This document shows, one piece after another, positions 38,601 through 52,300 of a stretch of 64,000 bases of DNA (positions within the stretch are counted from its first letter, which is position 1; each line of letters starts with the position of its first letter). The stretch lies in contig CP136068.1 in the NCBI GenBank assembly GCA_032622095.1, forward strand, positions 14,057,729 through 14,121,728. Direction: 5' to 3'. Both the position numbers and the translations under genes were made by a program. This DNA is from Siphonodentalium dalli. Lineage: Eukaryota > Mollusca > Scaphopoda > Gadilida > Siphonodentaliidae. The notes beneath the pieces are model-generated. The model was not told where the DNA came from. It saw only the letters and a list, made by a program, of their open reading frames with translations, and ran no database searches.

Positions 38601-40317
38601 ATACGCAGACGATCTCCTCCATATTATTGAAAAATCAAAATTGGGCCTTCGTATCCACTCACTGAATTGTTCATCTCCCACCCAAGCCGATGATATGATG
38701 CTTCTCTCTCTATCCCGCCCAGGTCTTATTGGCTTATATGAATTATGCATTGAATACAGTAATAAATGGCGCTTCAGTTATAATTCATCGAAAACCGTCA
38801 TAATGGTTTTCAATGAATCAAAACAAGAAGCCGATAAATGTGCAAGATCATGGCCATTTGGATCATCCTTTCTCGGAGAAGCTGACTCCTATACTCACCT
38901 GGGAATTTTGCTTTCCAAATCCTATTTCAATAACAAATTTGTCGATGCTATATGCACAAAATTAAGGGGGGAATATTTCGGCCTCTCCGATGTTGGCCTA
39001 TACCCTGGTGGTATCTCTCCTCAAAGTTCATACAAACTTTACAGAACAATAGTCATCCCTTCAGGGTTGTATGGCAGTGAACTTCTCTGGAACCTAAACA
39101 CAACACAAATAGATAAGCTTGAGAAGGCCCACAGAGTTTGCATCAAGCATATGCAAGGTTTTCCGACGAGGACCCGAACAGTTATTGCACAAGGCTGTCT
39201 AGGCTGTTCCTCGCTAGAATCGTGGATCGATCGTCGGAAACTCTCAATGCTTGGCGCTTTCTGTGGGCCAAATCACGAGAAAGCATCAAAACAGTTATTC
39301 CTACGACGTTTGTATGATTTCATATCTGGTCTGTCAACGGATGAAACATCTTTTATACATGACATATGGCGCATTCTATGCAAATATAATATGGAACATC
39401 ACCTTATTGAATATGCTAATTCCAATGAATTTCCATCGCCCGTGGTGTGGAAACGCTTGGTAAGGACAGCTGTAAAGGAGTTAGATGAACTTGACTGGTA
39501 TAATCGTATCTCCGACGACTCCTCTTTAACAGCATTCCGTACCATTCACCCCACGCTACGGACGATCGGTATATGGAAACTATGCTCACAATTTCCGGAG
39601 GAAAAATTTGTATTCCTCTTGATCGGTCGCATAATCGCACATACAGCTTTCGGACAAAATGATATATGCAAACATTGTTTAGCGACCCACTCATGTGTAG
39701 TACAACATATCTTGTTAGACTGCCCGTCATTGCTACATATTCGGAATGACATGTGGTACCACATCATTGACAATTATGGCATTGACTGTTTCCTCTACCT
39801 AGACCAAATACCCCGTCTGCAGCTACTGTCTGCCCTTCTGGGATCGCCACCTAGAGATCTCGCTCTACTCTCAGATAACCACTCTAATCTGTCTCGCTTG
39901 CTCGTTAGGACATCTGCATTTATGTGGAAACGGTTTCATTTTGATAATGGTTAACTAAAGTGACCAGCGCTCTTTCGGAGTAGAATAGCGTTAATGTTCT
40001 ATTAATTCATTTACTGTTATTTGGTAAATTATCTCTGTCACATGTAGCATTGGCCAATTCAGTACCATGCATCCTTCCGCCAAATATGTATATATTTAAA
40101 ATTACCCATATTTCCTACATGTATACACTGTTTACAGTTTACGTACTATACACTTCACATAGCCTCACTAAGCTCACTTCAACGGACATCCATGAATCTT
40201 AGTATTCTCCCGGATGCATGATCACACAAACCATACCCATGTGTATTCTCCCGGATGCATGATAACACAATCCATACCCATGTGTAATTGTATGTGTGTA
40301 TACATATATAGGCGTAA

Positions 40318-40381
<64 letters not shown>

Positions 40382-43300
40382 GTGTATAGGTGTATATATA
40401 CATATGCATGTGTATATATATATATGTATATTCATGCCATATAACTTTCGCAATTATCCAAACTTTGGAGTTATCTCGCTTGCACTTCAGATAACCGTCT
40501 TAACAAAGGATAACCTTTCTTTAACACAGCATAAAACGTCCCGCTTCAGCTCAATGCGAATTATTCCATACCCTTTACTTCATCATACAGCCATGTTCCA
40601 TATATGCCTTGGTGTATATTTAATCAGATATACATGCACATATAAACGTGCATATATAGGTACCTGACCGTTACATATGTATTCATATATGTGTGTGTTG
40701 GTGTGTGTATGTCTACGTGAATGTATGTATATGAATATAAGCATATATATGTAAATGAACATATATATATATGTATATAACCATGCATATATTCACGAGT
40801 TCTGGCGCGGCTGTGTACGTGCATTTGCGATCTCGCGCGCATTTATATGTGTTTTCATGTATATTTTCGTAAATATATGTATATATGAGTATATACATGT
40901 GTATGTATATGTATGTATGTGTGTATGTATGTGTATGTATGTATGTGTGTGAGGGTGGGCGTGTATGTGAGTGTGCGGATGTGTGATCGTGCCGGTGCTC
41001 GTGAGGGTATGCATACTTATATGCCCTCAAATATGTTCGTATTTGTCTTTGTCAGTCAAATTATATAACCCTCTATATTGTATATATAGCCAAATTCCTG
41101 CATGCAGGATGTATTTGTGTTCTCAATTTATTTATAATGTTTATATATATGCTCTTCATTATATGGAGGAATAAAGATATATATAATTCAATCGGACACT
41201 TCAACAGATTTTTCGGCACAGGGGAAATCGACATCTGAGTCAATTGAAAAATGATTCGGACACCATCGCCCAATCCCCTGCGACATTTGACATCACCAAT
41301 TCCCAGTGACAATTGTGATAAAAACTGTAGTCGGCAACTATATGATGTTGAGGATTATGACACCAACCGCAACACCTATCGGAAACAATAGATGCCGGAT
41401 GAACAGGACGACCCAATGTGGCCTTAATCTTGATCTATAGTGGCACTTGATTTGTAAACAGGAAATGATTTTAATGAAACAGACAACAATTTTTTTTGCA
41501 CAAATGACAAATTTCTTATGGAACGGAAATAAAACCGCCACGTCTAACATAAGCCCAATCAGGCCGAACTGGAAACAGCTCTCATCCTCAAGCGAGTCTC
41601 TCTTGCTCTATCAAGCACACGTTTGTGAAACTTTACCGACATATGCAATTCAAACCACTCGAGACTTAGACGCCTTCAATGACGATGTCATACTCAGCCT
41701 CAATGAGTCGTCACAACTCTTCGTGGCTCCGAAGAAATTTAACCGACATCTCAAGCCTTTCTGGGACGATAAATTGAAAACTTTGCACAAAACAATGACC
41801 TCTTATCGGCGCATTTGGCTGGAAACAGGCAGTCCACGCGATGATACTCACCGTGCGTATCGTGATTACAAGGACGCAAAATGTCTCTTTCGACGTAAGT
41901 TTAGAAGGACCAATCAACAGTATCTAAATAAAACTGACGAAAGACTGGATACACTGGCAGAAACAGATATTGACAGCTTTTTCCGAGCCTTCAACTATCA
42001 TAGAACACGGAGAAAGGCCCCCGCTCATAATTTATTTGAAGTGGAAGGCAACATTTTGCGTGATCCCTCAGATGTGATCGAAGCTTGGGCAACATATTTC
42101 AAAATTCTTTATTCACCTCTTCAATGTGAAACATTTGATCAATCCCACTTTGATAACGTCAATGCTTTAATTGCCCATGACCATAGTGATCTAACCGGTA
42201 ATCTAGATCCACTGTTATGCTATGTACAGCGTTACAACAGATGAAATTGAAAATGCACTCAGATCAACAGGAAAGGGGAAAGCCCCAGATCACGACTTCA
42301 TATCACATGAGCACATTATATATGGCTGTGAGTATCTTTCATACTCCATCGCCCACATGTTAACCAAAATGATGGAATTCAATCACATACCATCACGGGA
42401 AAAAATCGGAGTTATTGTGCCTCTTTAAAAGGGGGGGGGGCAAATCTAAGACAAAATTTGATAATTACAGAGCTATCACTTTACTTCGGATTTTCTATAA
42501 GGTTCTAGAAAAAATAAAACTCCATCGCCTGGAATATCACGCACCACAACTTATCCAAGTTAACTCCTTACAACATGGATTTCAGAAAGGGACCGGCAGT
42601 ATGCACTGTTCTTATGTCATCAGTGAATGTATTTCATATACTAAAGAGTTGCACAGTCCACTTTATGCTTGCTTTCTTGACGCACGTAAAGCGTTTGACA
42701 CAGTTTGGATAAACGGATTGCTGTTCAAATTACGCCAAAGAGGCTTCTGTGGTAAAATACGGCGCATCATCGAAACTCTCCTGCGTGGTATACAATGCGT
42801 TGTCCGCTTTAATAACTCAACTTCCAAACTCATCCCCATAAACCAAGGAACAAGACAGGGCAGAATATTAGCCCCTCTTTTATACATGTTGTTCATTGAT
42901 GACCTACTAAGTGAACTAACCTTAAGTCCTCATGGTCTGCGATTGAATTCCACAAACTGCGTGGCACCAACACAAGCGGACGACATGACGCTGTTGTCAC
43001 TGACAGCGACGGGTATACAGCAATTGTGCAACATATGTGGAGAGTACAGTCGGAAATGGAGGTTCCGTTACAATCAGGACAAGTGCAAGTTGGTCGTGTT
43101 TAACGAAACAAGCTATATTGCAAAAAATCGCAAGATAAATACATGGATCCTCAACGACAAACCGGTAATAGAATCCGACAAAGTTACACACCTTGGCATC
43201 CCTTTACATCGTGAGTCACATTCTAACAAATTATCAAGTCATATTTGTGAGAAAATCAGATCAGTTTATCTCATGCTAAGTAATGCCGGCATGTACGCTG

Positions 43301-46300
43301 GAGGAATCACTCCACTTAGTTGCCTTACATTATACACTTCCATTGTTTTACCTAGAAGTCTTTATGGGACAGAACTTATGTGTGGGCTCAGTGAGACAAA
43401 TGTAGTATCTCTGGAGCGAGCACATAGGTTCTGCCTTAAACGCATCCAATGTTTGCTCACACGAGCCCGAACTGACATTGTCCAATCGCTCCTTGGAACA
43501 AGTTCGCTGTCGTCGGTTATTGATAAACGTAAACTCAGTTTTTTCGGGAACCTCTGTAGAATGCCGCAAGGGAAATCGTCGCAAGAAATATTCACATCAC
43601 ATTTAGCCGACCACCTCTCACAAACGTCAACTGACGACTCTTCATTTATCAACAATATTATATCTATACTCGAATTTATGCTCATATCTCCATAATTACG
43701 CCACACTTGGTAATTTCCCATCCAAAGGTGAATGGAAAACAATCACCAAACTACAAATTAACAAACCACAGAAGCGCGAATGCGAAGAGCGCGAATGCGA
43801 AGTTCTGATTCTCAATTAACCTTCGCACAACATCATAACATATTGACAAACTCTGTTCTTTGGACGTCCTGCAGATCGCATGCACACGAAAAACATAAAT
43901 TCCTGCTTGTAGCGAAACTACTGAGTCTATCTACCTCACCGGAACGTGGTCAATGCAAACTGTGTGGCCAGGATTATTGTGATATTGTTGAGCATGCCTT
44001 ACTGGACTGCTCGACGACATCAGAGGTGAGAATACAGGTGTGGTTCTCACTAATTGACATTTTTGGCATACCCTGTTTTATATACATTGATGCTCTTCCA
44101 CAGAAGGACCAAGTAATGGTATTGCTCTCCATCCTGTCCGATGACATCAGAAGCAAAATATCCAACCTGAACGAGTTTTCTCTCTTCGCTGTGAGGAAAT
44201 CATACGAGTTGTGGTCACATTACACAACCAAACTCAACCTTGCAGAAGACACTGGCAATAACATGCCTGTCAGCTCTTAACTGGTCTCAATTTATTGCTA
44301 TGCATACAACCAAATTATCTGAGTCACGTTTTAATGCATACGCTATTGCTTATTCGGCCAGGTTCCCTCATATCAAGTCCCCTACCAGCCGAAATGAAAC
44401 ACATGTCGGCTCTTGATCATTATCGCCCACCTTGAAAACTGGATAATAACACCTAAACTACCATAACAACTTGCAAGTGGGACATTGGCTGGTGTGTTAA
44501 CATGGTCGCCCCAGTCAACATACATGCAAATACCTCTATTCGAAGTTGGATTTATCAAAATAAATACACCGTATTTCAAGTCGAGATATGTACATAATAT
44601 AGTTTTGTTTAATTTTGAGTGATTTATCGAAAGCTTTCATGAGGGTGTGGTGTTCTCTTGTAGATATCTACATATAACCATACATCGTATGATTGTGCGC
44701 TTTTTTTATGTCTGATTGCCCACTGGATTGCCTGCCAATATCCCCGTATGTATGTGTGAATGTGTGCATATATGTATGCGAGGGTGGGTGTGTGTATGTA
44801 CGTGTGTATATTTGTATGTATGCGTGTGCATTCGTGTGTATGTAGGTGCGTGTACGTATGTATGTATGTGTATGTATATATGTATGCATGTGTATGGGTG
44901 TATGTTTTATATATATGAATGTATGTATGTATGGCCTGTTGTATATACAGCCAACAATCTGATTACATACCTGTCTCTCTATAAACGTGCATGACTGTCT
45001 CTTCTAATCTCTGGCTGACTTATCTGTCTACCACATAGTTTAAAACTTATTTATTTATTTGATTTTTGTATTGTATTGTGTAAACATTCCAATTATATTG
45101 TAAAAGCTCTTCGTTAACGGAGGAAATAAAGGATATATATATTCGCACAATGAGTCTACCGAGCTCTACCAGCGTCGCGGTCGATATCTCAACGAATTAC
45201 TACTTGAATGACTTGTCGCCGTTAATCTTTACTCAACACGCAAACGTCGCAAAATAAAAAAAAAACGCAGTTGGGGAACTGTCTTAAAAATACGGGCGGT
45301 GTTGGCAACGGTGTGCTGTTAAAATATTCAGCTCCGTCAAAAACCACCATAAACAGAAAGAATAGTAAAATATAGACAGACTTTGTTCTTATACCATTAA
45401 GAAATATGGTATTGTCAAATGTTTTTTTTCTTTGTTATGTAAACAAAAGCAAAACACGTTACAGAACCTGGCTTTTGTTTAGATCCGGATATGGTAAACA
45501 TGAATTGCGTTATTTGTTACTGTTATCCTGATATGGAAATAATAAAGAGAGTTTATATCATTTGTGTGTGATTAACCAATAGAATTGCGCTGTGTTATGT
45601 AAACAGAAGCAAAATTTCTGTAACCCGAATAGGCTCTTCTTTACGTACACCATCGTACGTCTTGGCGATAATATACTATTTACACGCTGACTATGTTTGG
45701 CATATGAAAACAAAAAAAATATTTTAATATTCCTTCTGTTGATGGCGATTTGAACAAATATGAATATTTCTGCAACGAACGCCGCCCGTGCTTTTAATAC
45801 GTATGGAATGAAATTAAGTAGATAAACGTACATTTATATCATATCAATAAATGAGGGATTGCCGCGGTCAAACACAATTTTGGACGATCTATCGTGCTAT
45901 TTTATTTATCGTAGAGAATACAATGTATATAGCAAAACGTAATGAATAGAGATCAACCTTGGTGAAACGCAATGGGTTAAAGGTACTCAACCCGTAAAGA
46001 GGGTCCCCATCTCAACAGATTCCAACAACAACAATCCGATCAGAGGGTCCTATATTACTATTTCTTTGGCTTTGGGGGTAAAAAATATTTGATTCGAGTC
46101 GAGGAACCCATCAAACAAAGCTCAGAGTCATTAGATATTGATTTTTGAAAATTCTTATGTTCTCGAGATGAGTACTTATAACTGCCGTCAATTTGGTAAC
46201 ATGCTCGAGATTTTACGCCAAAATTCTATTCAAACAGACAAGGATGGATAACTCTATAATCAAGTGGGTAATAATAACGAATTTGTTACTATCTTCTGGG

Positions 46301-49300
46301 CCAGAAAGAATTCCCGATAATGAAAAATAATAGATTTCTAAAATCGATATCTAACAAATCTGAGCTTTGATGGGTGACTTCCTCGACTCGAATCAAATAT
46401 TTTTGACCCCCGAAGCCATTGAAATAGTAATTGAGAGGAGTTTTATCGGGTTGAGTACCTTTAACTAGTCCAGTCGACTCATTATGCGGAAACTCAGCGG
46501 GCAACATGGCTAGACCAAAATCTCCCATAATAAATTGTCACGCCTACTACTATACGCCATCGCTACTGTGATACGTGTGTCCGCAGCCAATAGTAGTTCG
46601 TTGTGCGAAAAATGTCTATTTTATTGTCCTATATATACGATTAAATGTTTCAATTGTTTAAAGCTGCAAACATGGCCCAGAGAATGGACACGTCGGTGAA
46701 TCCATGCGACGATTTCTACGAGTTCTCCTGTGGTACTTGGATAAAGAAACACATCGTTCCCGAGTCTCGTTCCTCCATCAGTACATTTTCTGAAATGAGG
46801 GACGCTGTCGATATCACAGTGAAAAGTTAGTATTTAAAGAGTATCAATCACTTCGCAGTGGATATATATATGTGCAAACAGTATGTAAAGTATATGTAAA
46901 AACACAAATTATGTCTATGTGTCGATAAATACATAGAATAGCGATATGAAATTTTAATATACTCTGAAAAAAAAAACTCCGAAGTAATATCAATTGTGCA
47001 CCTGTTTAAAATTTTCACATAATCTTGAAACAAACTCTCTTTAATGTTTGCCATATTAAAATTAAATTAACAAGGGGATGCTCTTTATTCTTCCATGCCT
47101 AAGTAACAATGGGCCCGACTTTTATAAACTGTGTTACTTAGATATTAAGCCTTTCGTTGGCATCTATACACGTAGACTCCACATGAGAGTATTATATTAC
47201 GGCTTATTCTGATTCCCGGAACTGGACATCGATGCAAAAACAAGTCAATTTCAGTCGTCAAATCACCACGTGTTTCATACATGTATCAAGCTAGCTTTGC
47301 ATTAACGGCACCATGGTAAATTTGAACATCATCGAAAATTGAGCAGGAACATACAGTTGACCAGGAAAACTATTTCCCAAATCTTTGTGTTGTTTTCACT
47401 ATTCTAGATTTGTTGGAACGAGACGATGAAGAACTTGAATCAGTTCAAAAAGCGAAAACTTACTACACATCATGCATGAATACAGGTAATTTGCTGAATT
47501 ATTTTACGGAGCCCGTTTGAAAAACAAAATGTTCTGTACAGCGACAGGTCCTAAACTCCTCCACGGTTGTATTTGTATAGTCACCTGTTCGTAAACTAAA
47601 CTCAACCATGCACTCCCATCGCCTCGGAAATTCGCACATGATATATATATATACACTTAATGCTTGTTTAAAACAAGTAAGAATTGTTCATGTTATACAT
47701 GTAGAGAAAGTCAGACTATCAACTGATTTTTGCTGTGTCCCATTTGTCACATGTACCATGTTAACAGGATCAGGACAGATTTTGAGAAAATTGCAAATCT
47801 GGCAAGCAGCAGTGCGAACAATGATTGAATAGCAACCAGTTACACCATATTGATATTAGTGGAGCATTCTAATTTCTACTTTCTACAGGTACCCTGTTCC
47901 AATGCGTGAGACAATTATTACTCTGATGAGCCCGAACATTCGGTAACCATCTACTGCTCCCCTGGGACAGGGGAGGTACAGCCACAATAACCATCTACTG
48001 CTCCCCGGGACAGGGGGAGGTACAGCCACAATGTGGCTAGCATCCTGACAATATCTTTCATTGCTCATAATCAGGTACTCTTTTCAATGCATGGGTGACC
48101 AGAAAAGGGCCTTATATTTCGAGTTGAGTCATGTCGCCGACCACCAAGACGTATTATATATCAAAATGATATGGGGAATATGAAAACTGAGTTAGTCATC
48201 TTATATGTTCTGCAGCTCTTATAGAAGAGAGAAATGTCTCCATGTTGCCGGCCTTCTTCGATACCGTGGGTCATTGGCCCGTCATCACCTCAGACTGGGA
48301 TGCCACCTCTTTCAACCTGATGCAACAACTGCTTCGACTGAACAGATATGGTATTTTTCCCATCTTCGATCTTTTTGTGACATACGATGAGATGAACTCG
48401 ACAAGATCAATCATAACTGTGAGTATAACTACAACAGGGGCTGGTCGTTAAAGTGATTGGAAACACTATGTTGCGAATAAACTTACTCAACGCGGACATT
48501 TCAATACATTTTGTTTAATGTAATTGCTTTATACTCTAATCCAATTTGACATGAGAAAACGAAATTATATACAAAAGATAGATAGAATGAAGAAATTTTG
48601 AACGTACACAATATACAGTGATCTCTCGAGCGTCATAACCATCATTATCAACATCATAGTGATCATCACCAATTTCATCGTCATAATAATAATCATCATT
48701 ATCATCATCACAACATGTAACCATTATCGTCGCAATCTTCATCATCATATTGTCGTCGTCTGTGCACCATCATCATCGTCATCTATCATATAGTCATTAT
48801 CATCATAATCAACATGATCACAATATGGCCATCACACGTGTGCAGTCAAAATTGCCAACACACAACGCAATTCTGTCATATAAATTAAATAAAGTGACTC
48901 TCGTTCGCGAGTCATTCTCGGTTGTTTATCCATTGAGTTGTTTGGGACGAACGACGGATTATTTGTTTACATTTTCCGCAGGTCAGACGTCATGTTTACG
49001 AAATGGCACTGGTGTTTATTAATAGTTTGACAGTAATCATTTAAGTATGAATTCTTTAAATGGGTGTAGTGGCTGAGTTGAAACATATCAGTTTGGTGTA
49101 GTGAAACAAGCACGTGACATGTCTTTAAAAAACGAGTAAAATATAAATAATAACAATCAAAATTAAAAATGAGCGCGCTACTTTAACTTTTACTTGACAT
49201 ATATCGTTGCTTTGTTAAAGTGGAGCGCTCGGTTTTAATTGTGATTTCTGTATTTATATTTTTACTCATTTTATTAACGAGAGCTGCTATTCATGTTCTG

Positions 49301-52300
49301 TGTGCCACCACTATACACGGAAGCCATGGAATGTTTCCGATTTCATCTTTTGGATTTTACTCTTTGATTACTAAATTATCAGAGACAACGTACATGCGAC
49401 ACCCTCGTCGCCAGACTTCGGGTGGCCTCTAGATTGGCGCCAGCGGCCATCTTGGATTTCAATTTTTAATCCATCGGCACACATGATGCCCACAACTATT
49501 GGAGAAATGTTTTGAAAATTTGCATGCATGTTTAGAATCACATTTAAATGATCGAGCTATTTAATTATTTAATTTGAACAATTTCAGGTGAAACACGTGG
49601 CCGTTGGCATGCATCCATGATTTTACTCTTCCCGTGACTAATTTTGTTTTCCGACGTCATGGTCTTTGTAGTGTAAACCACGCCCTTCCATGTATCTCCG
49701 CCGTGTTATGGATGGGATGTGAATGACCGTCTGTATATTGGGATGAAGGGTATATACGATTATACATGCTACATGCGTTCATCAGTTAACAAAGGCCAAG
49801 TTAAGACATAAAAGTCACAGCAGAAAATGAATAAACTTCACCGGAAAGCATGGGATATATAATATGGGGTGCACGTAAGATATATGCGGCTATACATTCT
49901 ATGATTTCAATGAATTATTTTCCGAAACAAGGATTGCATCTATAGGTATTTCGTGTTTCTGTCGAACTACTTTGATAACCCGAAAGCGATACAATCGGGC
50001 AACTTGGCCCGGTCTATAAACGCTGAACATTGCGATTTGCATTAATGTGAAAGAGACGCGACTGTTTATATTAACAATGTCATATCATATACGGGAATAT
50101 CGTTGGCAACTATCTATAATCTCCATAATCCATGTTTGACGGTGTGTTACAAACTACTTAACCGAGATATTAACAAAAACTGCTCGAACTCAGATAAGAG
50201 AATGGCTCAAATTGAAATAATGACCAATATTTCCTCCAAAATCGGACAGGAACTTCAATTCACAGAACCTAATCTACGCGTATACTGCTTAAACACAGAA
50301 CTTGTTTGATTGGCCACATACGTTAAAACACGGGAAACATAAATAGCAACGATTCATTATGTATATATCCATACGATTGTGGAACTGGGAAATATTCTGT
50401 TTCAATTTCATAATATTGGCACCATGGACGCTTTGAAGTTACATGATTGTACATGTATGTTCCCAAAATCGTAAAAGGAACAATTTTCCTGAATGTACAG
50501 GTATGTTGTGAATCAATGAAAGAGTTTGTTCGTGAATGTTGAATCATGATGTTTTCGCAAATAGAAAAGTTTCGCAATTCACGGATAGAGCAACGGATAC
50601 TTTTAACCCTTTACCCAACAGAACGGCCCTGTGCCAATGCATTCTCTTATATATGCGAGTCGACCATAGGTCGCCTCGCATATATAAGAGAATGCATTGG
50701 CTTAACACATTAAAAATTATAAAATTGTTAAAGAATGTAAGAAAAAATGGTAAAAAGTGTTTAAAAAAGATTTCTTTTAGGCCAATGCATTCTCTTATAT
50801 ATGCGAGGCGACCTATGGTCGACTCGCATATATAAGAGAATGCATTGGCACAGGGCATAACTGTAACTATCACAATGTGGTCAAGGAGCCGGTTCCAATG
50901 ATATCCATATTTGTATGGTTTTATTGAGACAGACCCAAGATAATTTAGGCTGTTGAAGCTTTATTTGGCCGGTTTTGGCCGGTTTGTTGGGTAAAGGGTT
51001 AAGGCGACGGTTAGTGTACTTCGTAATCAAATTATAAGCACTCGTAGTCGTAATGTCCTAACAGTGCGACTGATGGATTATCAATTTATTAGGTGTATAC
51101 CCCAAAATCCATTTAAAAATACAGACATTCGCTAAATTTTGTTGTATCGTACAACCGTGTAAATATGTAAATATTGTTTATATGCTTCATCTCTTTGTAT
51201 ATACATAAATTATCTCTGTCTCAATATCCTATTTTGTAACTTGGATCAGAGAATAAAGCATTATTATTATTATCATTTATCAGGCTTTGGACAACTATCT
51301 CCATTTGGCTGATTGATAAGAAGATTATCGTTCGCGCTGTACATAATATGCATGATATATCGTGCGAAGTGGTAACTCACTGCATTTATCGGGATATCTT
51401 CAAACCATCCCATTCATCCCGTTCTTAGTATGCAGACAGGGACTTGACAAGAGGGTTTCCATATGGGGGTGTCCACTGCACCAGTGTTCGCGTGTAGGTG
51501 GCCAAATTGGCCAATGTCCATTTTTTTCTTCGAATTTGGCCAATAAAAATATAATTTGGCCAAACTTGTTTTACCTCATTTGGAGACGGAAGGCGTGGAG
51601 AGGGAAAGCTAATTCAAAGGCGCTGAATAGATCGACAGTCCCGACGAAGTTAGGCGACGAAGGTATTTTGTACTTCGGAAATATCGTACCAACATGTATT
51701 TTGTAACGAGAGCGTTGGGTGAATGGTGACGATGAATAGACCTTGGTTGACATATATGACAATAAGAAGTGTTGTGTTCTGTAGTGTATGCATTCAGGCT
51801 GGCGTGATTTACCATTTCGTGGCTGGCTGCACAACATTGAAACTATATATAATCAAACTTCACGAGACAGCAGCAGGTAAGCTCTAACCATCCATTTCAA
51901 ATAATATTAGATTTAAAACACTCATCGTCATAACGCTTAATCTGTACACTGGTTATGTAATTTTGTGTTGATTTGGCAGGCTGTAAGATAAAATACCTAA
52001 ATGCATTGTCCTATAATTGGATGTACAGGCTAGCAGTACTAACCTTAATGGTTACATAATGTGTCATAAACTGTCTCCCGTCTAATAACAACATGGCTTC
52101 ACACCATAAAAGGTTTGAATACAACTTGATAGATACAGTTATCAACTCACGATAATAAGCAACATTTTTGTAATGCCGACGAAAATAGCGATGACAACTA
52201 ACATTACTTTATTAGCGACCTAACGCGTACCTATATATTCGTATAATATTTTGTTTTTAAAGTTATGTTTTGTTGTTTTAATTATGATTTCATTCTGAGT

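Larger units (their letters stand above)
37440..41175 (+). mobile_element. QADD-family LINE, copy 1 (internally deleted)
   Basis: An ORF1 fragment, an ORF2 fragment without endonuclease, and a 1.2-kb 3' UTR rich in TATG and (TA)n. It ends TATATGGAGGAATAAAGATA, the same terminus as copy 2. Same orientation as copy 2, 280 bases away. Confidence 0.8.

Noticed and set aside
40179-40952. Poly-Ile/Tyr and His/Thr-rich frames
   Set aside because: (TA)n and (TATG)n repeats in a LINE 3' UTR.
47920-47960. CTGATGAG followed by a stem, resembling a hammerhead ribozyme core
   Set aside because: The required GAAA after stem II is missing (TAAC instead) and no closing stem I partner is visible.
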